Of a stretch of 10,488 nucleotides of DNA, positions 7,385-10,488 are shown in pieces. The notes below the pieces were generated by a model, which made no database searches, was not told the origin of the DNA, and was given only the letters and a program-made list of their open reading frames with translations. Positions within the stretch are counted from its first letter, which is position 1. Each line of letters begins with the position of its first letter. The stretch comes from Paludibacteraceae bacterium (GTDB taxonomy: Bacteria > Bacteroidota > Bacteroidia > Bacteroidales > Paludibacteraceae): positions 1 through 10,488 of the forward strand of contig JAGCMZ010000065.1 in the NCBI GenBank assembly GCA_017646225.1, read 5' to 3'. A program made the position numbers and the translations under genes.

Positions 7385-7385
7385 T

Positions 7386-7453
7386 TTATTCAATGCTTCG
7401 CATTTCATGAAGTTGCTCACGCTCGACAAAGCAAATAAATTTGTTCTGCCCTC
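7386..7453 (-). repeat. Dispersed 66-68 base element, copy 2 (intergenic)
   Basis: Read on the minus strand it runs from GAGGGCAGAACAAATTT through TTCATGA to a GCGAAGC core and GAATAA. It aligns along its length with 7502-7567: about 26 of the first 33 columns are identical, as are the TCATGA and GCGAAGC blocks. It contains a CAAAT-TT-ATTTG inverted repeat (7443-7432) and an AATGC-GAA-GCATT hairpin (7404-7392). Confidence 0.7.
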
Positions 7454-7501
7454 GCTTAATCGCAACTTTAGTCGTTTAATTGATTGCTAATTTATTCCTA
7501 A

Positions 7502-7567
7502 TTATTCGCTTCGCTCATGATTTCTGGCGGCGGTTCGGCATAGCCAAGTAAACTTGTCTCTGCACTC
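7502..7567 (-). repeat. Dispersed 66-68 base element, copy 1 (forms the 3' end of the SpoIID gene)
   Basis: The minus strand begins GAGTGCAGAGACAAGTTT and ends GCGAAGCGAATAA. All 66 bases are translated as the last 21 codons plus the stop of the SpoIID gene. The inner inverted repeat is CAAGT-TT-ACTTG (7556-7545). Compared with copy 2, one G:C pair is replaced by A:T, so pairing is kept. Confidence 0.7.
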
Positions 7568-8893
7568 ACCTTGCACAAAAATTCCTAATTTGATTTCTGT
7601 ATTAGGATAATAATGTGCTAAAATTTCTTGGTAGGTGTAGCCTTTTTCGGCCATTACTGCGGCGCCAATTTGGCAAAGCCCTACGCCGTGTCCCCATCCA
7701 GCACCGTACAGGGTAAATTTTCCTTCCGATTTTTCTACCACAAAGGCAGAACTATACAGGTGACTTTCGGACAGCCATTTACGAATTTCCAATTCTTTGC
7801 CGATGGTAAGTGTTTTTTTTGTGCCTACTATTTTTAGTTCGTAAATTCTACCCGATACGCCTCTTTTAAGGGGTATAAGGTCTACAATTTCGCCAAAATC
7901 GATGCCCGATTTTTTACGAATCAGTGCGCTGAGTTCTTGAACAGAATAGTTTACTTCCCAGCGATAAAAATCGATGGTTTCTTGGTCGTAATCGTTCAGA
8001 ACTTGGCTCAAAATATGCTTATCGGTGGTGTTGCAAAAAGCGTCTGGAGAGCCTATAATCCACTCGCGTGCGTTTTCTTCCTTTGTTAGGTCTATTGTTT
8101 TACTCGCTTCGCTCTGACTAATCGACAAATCGACTAATCGGTTAATCGAATTATCCACTACGCGAACGAGGTAAGGGTGGTGCGTATCTTCCCAGCAACT
8201 TTCAAACTCCTCGGTTACCCCGCCGCAACACTTGTAAAAGCGAGCGTCGCAGATCTCAAATTGTTGATTCGTTGATTCGTTGCTGCGTTGCTGCGAAGCC
8301 TCTACAGGGTAGGCAAGTACCTGTCCTTGTGTTTCGGTTACCGCTTTGATAGCGTTTTTGTGGTCTTTGGCGCGAAGGCCTTGGTAGCGTTGGCAGTGGT
8401 CGTCGGCACATACATCAAAACCATCGTGCGGTTCGCTGCCGTACCAACAAATGCGCTTATCTGCTGTTTCTTCTAGGGCAAAAGCGCTGGCTTGTTGTGA
8501 ACGCTGTATTTTGCAAAGTGCCCAACTGCGCGATATAACGGCATGGGCTTTTAGCAGTTCGATGTGCGAGGTGGCACTCATCTCGGACGAGATGACGCTC
8601 TGCAAATAATCCTCAATATCCAATACATTGATGGCGGTAAGCGGTCCATCGGCTTGCCTTGCAATTTCAAGGCTTCCTTTAAAGGTTTGTGTCTCGTTGC
8701 GCTCCCAATGAAAATCGATGCCAATGGTTACATCGCAAAGGTCGAAACTACAATCTGCTGTGGTAGGTGCGTAAAATCCCGCTTGTGTAAGTGTATGCTC
8801 GCCCTCCAATACCGTGCCCTTAGAGCTGTATTTGCCATGAAATACAACTTTTATCTCTTTTCGTGTTAATATGCCTACGCGTATGGTGCTCAT
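7502..8893 (-). CDS. SpoIID/LytB domain protein (putative peptidoglycan lytic enzyme or amidase enhancer)
   Basis: SpoIID-type proteins cleave denuded glycan strands as lytic transglycosylases; LytB relatives enhance amidases. This one has 463 residues. The signature segment is YLQSVISSEMSATSHIELLKAHAVISRSWAL (about 96-126), where Glu104 aligns with the catalytic glutamate region of SpoIID. FYKCCGG lies at 219-225 and the C-terminal GAGWGHGVGLCQIGA at 397-411. No signal peptide is visible at MSTIRVGILTRK. The start overlaps the DUF4922 stop as ATGA (8893-8890), implying coupling. Oddities: residues about 200-210 and 249-259 are octamer arrays read in frame, and residues 443-463 (ECRDK...NHERSE) are a dispersed repeat. 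The core domain therefore probably ends near 441. The neighbouring AmpG-like gene supports a role in wall recycling. Confidence 0.87.
   Translation of the reverse strand: MSTIRVGILTRKEIKVVFHGKYSSKGTVLEGEHTLTQAGFYAPTTADCSFDLCDVTIGIDFHWERNETQTFKGSLEIARQADGPLTAINVLDIEDYLQSVISSEMSATSHIELLKAHAVISRSWALCKIQRSQQASAFALEETADKRICWYGSEPHDGFDVCADDHCQRYQGLRAKDHKNAIKAVTETQGQVLAYPVEASQQRSNESTNQQFEICDARFYKCCGGVTEEFESCWEDTHHPYLVRVVDNSINRLVDLSISQSEASKTIDLTKEENAREWIIGSPDAFCNTTDKHILSQVLNDYDQETIDFYRWEVNYSVQELSALIRKKSGIDFGEIVDLIPLKRGVSGRIYELKIVGTKKTLTIGKELEIRKWLSESHLYSSAFVVEKSEGKFTLYGAGWGHGVGLCQIGAAVMAEKGYTYQEILAHYYPNTEIKLGIFVQGECRDKFTWLCRTAARNHERSE
8117..8148 (-). repeat. Octamer array inside the SpoIID frame (array near codon 254)
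   Basis: On the minus strand: CGATTAAC, CGATTAGT, CGATTTGT, CGATTAGT. It is followed by a GAGCGAAGCGA block (about 8115-8103) resembling the end of the dispersed 66-base element. It encodes about SINRLVDLSISQSEAS. The same CGATTAGT unit forms the array before era. Confidence 0.7.
8264..8295 (-). repeat. Octamer array inside the SpoIID frame (array near codon 205)
   Basis: On the minus strand: CGCAGCAA twice, then CGAATCAA twice, four exact-phase octamers in 32 bases. They are translated as the Q/N/S-rich stretch QQRSNESTNQQ between the conserved AYPVEA and FEICDARFYKCCGG. Confidence 0.75.
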
Positions 8894-9720
8894 TTTTCGC
8901 CCGAAATTTGATTAAATATATCAACAATCACCTCTTGGGTGATTTTTTCAAAGTCTTCCTCGCGGGCGGCAATGAGGTGTCCCGTCATGTCGATGGCGCC
9001 GGGGCTCATCATTAGGCGATCGTCGCCTTCGCTGAAAAATTGGCGAGGACGATGTTGGATGCGTGGGAAAACGGTCAGCACCCATTCGTTGTTTTTGTAT
9101 TGGCAGAACAAATTGACGTGGCTAGCGGGTAACTCATCGGGTTGTTGTAGCCTGTTGAGCTGTTCCACAAGCAGTGCTTCTAACTCGTCGGCATTGTTTG
9201 AACGCAACACTATTTTTTCAATAACCCCTGGCATAGGCGTTTCTACAGGGTAGGGGAAATAATCCTGATTGACTAGCTGAAAGTGCATGTGGTCGGGGGC
9301 CGATGCACCCGATTTTGCGCCGTTAAACAAGGCAATAAAATCGGGGTATTGCTTTGCTAAATCTAGAAAGTCGCGCAGTTTTCCCTCAATGCTTTGAGGC
9401 TCATGAACTTTAGAAACTACAGTGAAATGTTCGTCGCAAATAGGAAAGGGATTGATGCAAATGTCGTATTTTTCCTTAAAGTCGATGGCGGTTTGTCCCT
9501 CGATGCGGTTTTTTGCACACAAAAAGCAAGGTCTTTCGGCTATGCTTTTGGCGTCCAATTTTGCCAATGACGATACGGCGCGTGCAGGGTTAAAATGCAC
9601 GTATATTTTGTAATCGCCAAAGTCAAACTCCTTGGTTTTGATTTGTTTTAGCTTTTCGTAGTTGGCGTTGGCTATGGGAATAGCTGCCAATTGTTCTTGC
9701 AAAAAGGTATGGAGGTTCAT
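8890..9720 (-). CDS. DUF4922 protein, GalT/HIT-superfamily-like nucleotidyltransferase or phosphorylase
   Basis: A 276-residue cytoplasmic protein matching the Bacteroidota DUF4922 family. Motif order resembles GalT, Apa and GDP-galactose phosphorylase: RPCFLC with Cys65 and Cys68 (likely zinc), NPFPICDEHFTVV at 90-102, then SGASAPDHMHFQ with His144-x-His146-x-Gln148. The last is an HxHxQ catalytic triad, in which one histidine would carry the nucleotidyl intermediate. The substrate is unknown; a nucleoside diphosphate or a sugar phosphate is inferred from the fold only. The start is taken at ATG 9720-9718. A TTG-initiated version from 9744 would begin inside the TACCTTTG promoter element and is rejected. 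Its stop overlaps the SpoIID start by 4 bases. Neighbours point to a wall-recycling task. Confidence 0.85.
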   Translation of the reverse strand: MNLHTFLQEQLAAIPIANANYEKLKQIKTKEFDFGDYKIYVHFNPARAVSSLAKLDAKSIAERPCFLCAKNRIEGQTAIDFKEKYDICINPFPICDEHFTVVSKVHEPQSIEGKLRDFLDLAKQYPDFIALFNGAKSGASAPDHMHFQLVNQDYFPYPVETPMPGVIEKIVLRSNNADELEALLVEQLNRLQQPDELPASHVNLFCQYKNNEWVLTVFPRIQHRPRQFFSEGDDRLMMSPGAIDMTGHLIAAREEDFEKITQEVIVDIFNQISGEK

Positions 9721-9741
9721 GGTGTTTCGTAGTGTTATACA

Positions 9742-9749
9742 CAAAGGTA
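9742..9749 (-). promoter_or_regulatory. Promoter -7 element of the DUF4922-SpoIID operon
   Basis: On the minus strand TACCTTTG, an exact TAnnTTTG match, lies 21 bases upstream of ATG 9720. The -33 position falls in the octamer array and has no clear TTTG. This site also argues against the longer TTG start at 9744. Confidence 0.6.
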
Positions 9750-9759
9750 GTAAAAATAT

Positions 9760-9791
9760 CGATTAGTCGATTAGTCGATTAGTCGATTCGC
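9760..9791 (+). repeat. Octamer array between the divergent DUF4922 and era promoters
   Basis: CGATTAGT three times, exactly, then CGATTCGC: four contiguous octamers in 32 bases. Both flanking -33 regions fall within it. It is the most regular of the window's arrays and, being intergenic, the best candidate for slippage. Confidence 0.85.
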
Positions 9792-9802
9792 CAAAAAAAT
9801 AT

Positions 9803-9810
9803 TATCTTTG
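9803..9810 (+). promoter_or_regulatory. Promoter -7 element of era
   Basis: TATCTTTG, an exact match, is followed by TGCT as in the ORF6N promoter. It lies 19 bases before ATG 9830, giving a leader of about 13 bases. The -33 region is in the octamer array and is weak. Confidence 0.6.
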
Positions 9811-9829
9811 TGCTCTATAATGAATTGAT

Positions 9830-10488
9830 ATGCATAAAGCTGGATTTGTAAATATTATAGGAAATCCCAATGTGGGTAAATCGACCTTGATGAATGCGTT
9901 GGTGGGCGAACGTATCTCTATTATTACGTCAAAATCGCAAACCACCCGTCACCGCATTATGGGCATTGTGAATGGCGAAGATTTTCAGATTGTCTATTCC
10001 GATACTCCAGGGGTGCTGAAACCTAATTATCGCTTGCAAGAATCGATGATGGAGGCTTCTACATCGGCGCTTAAAGATGCCGATGTGCTGTTGTACGTTA
10101 CCGATACCATCGAATCGTACGATAAAAACATCGATTTTTTAGAAAAAGCCAAACAATCGGGTATTCCTACATTTTTGATTATCAATAAAATTGATTTGCT
10201 TTCTTCGCAAGAGGCTTTAGAGGCGTTGGTAGAAAAATGGAAAACCATTTTGCCCGATGCAGAGATTGTACCTATTTGTGCGTTAGAGAAGTTCAATATA
10301 GAGCAATTGTTGGTACGCATCAAAGAATTGTTGCCCGATTCGCCCCCTTATTTTGATAAGGATGCGCTTACCGACCGTCCAGCGCGTTTCTTTGTAAACG
10401 AGATTATTCGCGAAAAGATTTTAGAAAACTACGATAAAGAAATTCCGTACTCAACAGAGGTGGTGGTAGATCAATTTCACGAAGAAGA
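9830..10488 (+). CDS. era: GTPase Era, N-terminal part (C-terminus off the window)
   Basis: Era is a GTPase that binds 16S rRNA near its 3' end through a KH domain and helps mature the 30S subunit. Here 219 codons are visible of a usual 290-300. G1 is GNPNVGKST at 11-19, G2 lies in the TTRHR segment at 38-42, G3 is DTPG at 58-61, G4 is NKID at 119-122, and the G5 region reads CALEKFN (150-156) where SAL is usual. After LLPDSPPYF comes the linker, and [12 protein letters not shown] marks the beginning of the KH domain, with the cut in VVVDQFHEE. The start at ATG 9830 is set by the G1 spacing; an ATG at 9820 is followed at once by a stop. It is divergent from DUF4922. Confidence 0.96.
   Translation, partial: MHKAGFVNIIGNPNVGKSTLMNALVGERISIITSKSQTTRHRIMGIVNGEDFQIVYSDTPGVLKPNYRLQESMMEASTSALKDADVLLYVTDTIESYDKNIDFLEKAKQSGIPTFLIINKIDLLSSQEALEALVEKWKTILPDAEIVPICALEKFNIEQLLVRIKELLPDSPPYFDKDALTDRPARFFVNEIIREKILENYDKEIPYSTEVVVDQFHEE

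Noticed and set aside
7395..8299. Repeated GCGAAGC heptamer as a specific signal
   Set aside because: The same heptamer occurs inside ordinary codons elsewhere (for example hisB, the HAD gene and the permease, as Gly-Glu-Ala or Ser-Glu-Ala), so alone it is not distinctive.
9721..9744. N-terminal extension of DUF4922 from a TTG codon at 9744
   Set aside because: It would start translation inside the TACCTTTG -7 element, and ATG 9720 has the proper spacing from that promoter.
9760..9791. CRISPR array
   Set aside because: The units are contiguous octamers with no spacers and no cas genes nearby.

Overview
The window looks like a chromosomal segment of a Bacteroidota species, probably of the order Bacteroidales. 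The evidence is repeated TAnnTTTG -7 promoter elements (several with a TTTG-like element about 20 bases upstream), AT-rich translation starts without Shine-Dalgarno sequences, a fused HisB, a lipoprotein with a Bacteroidota-style lipobox, and Bacteroidota-typical families (DUF2147, DUF4922, ORF6N). No tRNA, rRNA, CRISPR array, transposase or intact prophage was seen.

Layout. The left edge holds most of an aspartate-type aminotransferase (minus strand, C-terminus cut off), divergent from a small exported DUF2147 protein. A perfect 30-base palindrome then ends both that gene and a converging histidine operon: a lipoprotein of unknown function, then hisC, then hisB, with a 4-base gap and a 4-base overlap. 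The lipoprotein and a HAD-family phosphatase diverge from interleaved promoters. The phosphatase ends at a clear terminator and is followed by an ORF6N-domain protein with a degenerate phospholipase-D-like C-terminus. Its reading frame contains a near-perfect 25-base inverted repeat.

The right half is a minus-strand cluster that looks like peptidoglycan recycling. A DUF4922 protein (GalT/HIT-like fold by motif) is translationally coupled to a SpoIID/LytB-domain protein, followed by an AmpG-like muropeptide permease. The permease reading frame is broken by one in-frame TAG at codon 66, next to an apparent Trp-to-Arg change, so it is probably a recent pseudogene. The same region is full of small repeats. 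Two diverged copies of a 66 to 68 base element lie here, one of which supplies the last 21 codons of the SpoIID gene. Arrays of about four octamers lie in two intergenic regions and twice inside the SpoIID frame. The right edge holds the first 219 codons of the GTPase gene era, divergent from DUF4922 across one of the octamer arrays.

Working together: the his pair covers three steps of histidine synthesis (HisC transamination, HisB dehydratase and phosphatase). The SpoIID/DUF4922/AmpG set plausibly links wall turnover, import of muropeptides and a nucleotidyl or phosphate transfer, but this link rests on gene context. The most interesting parts are the repeat family invading coding sequence, the stop-interrupted permease, and the ORF6N gene with its internal palindrome.
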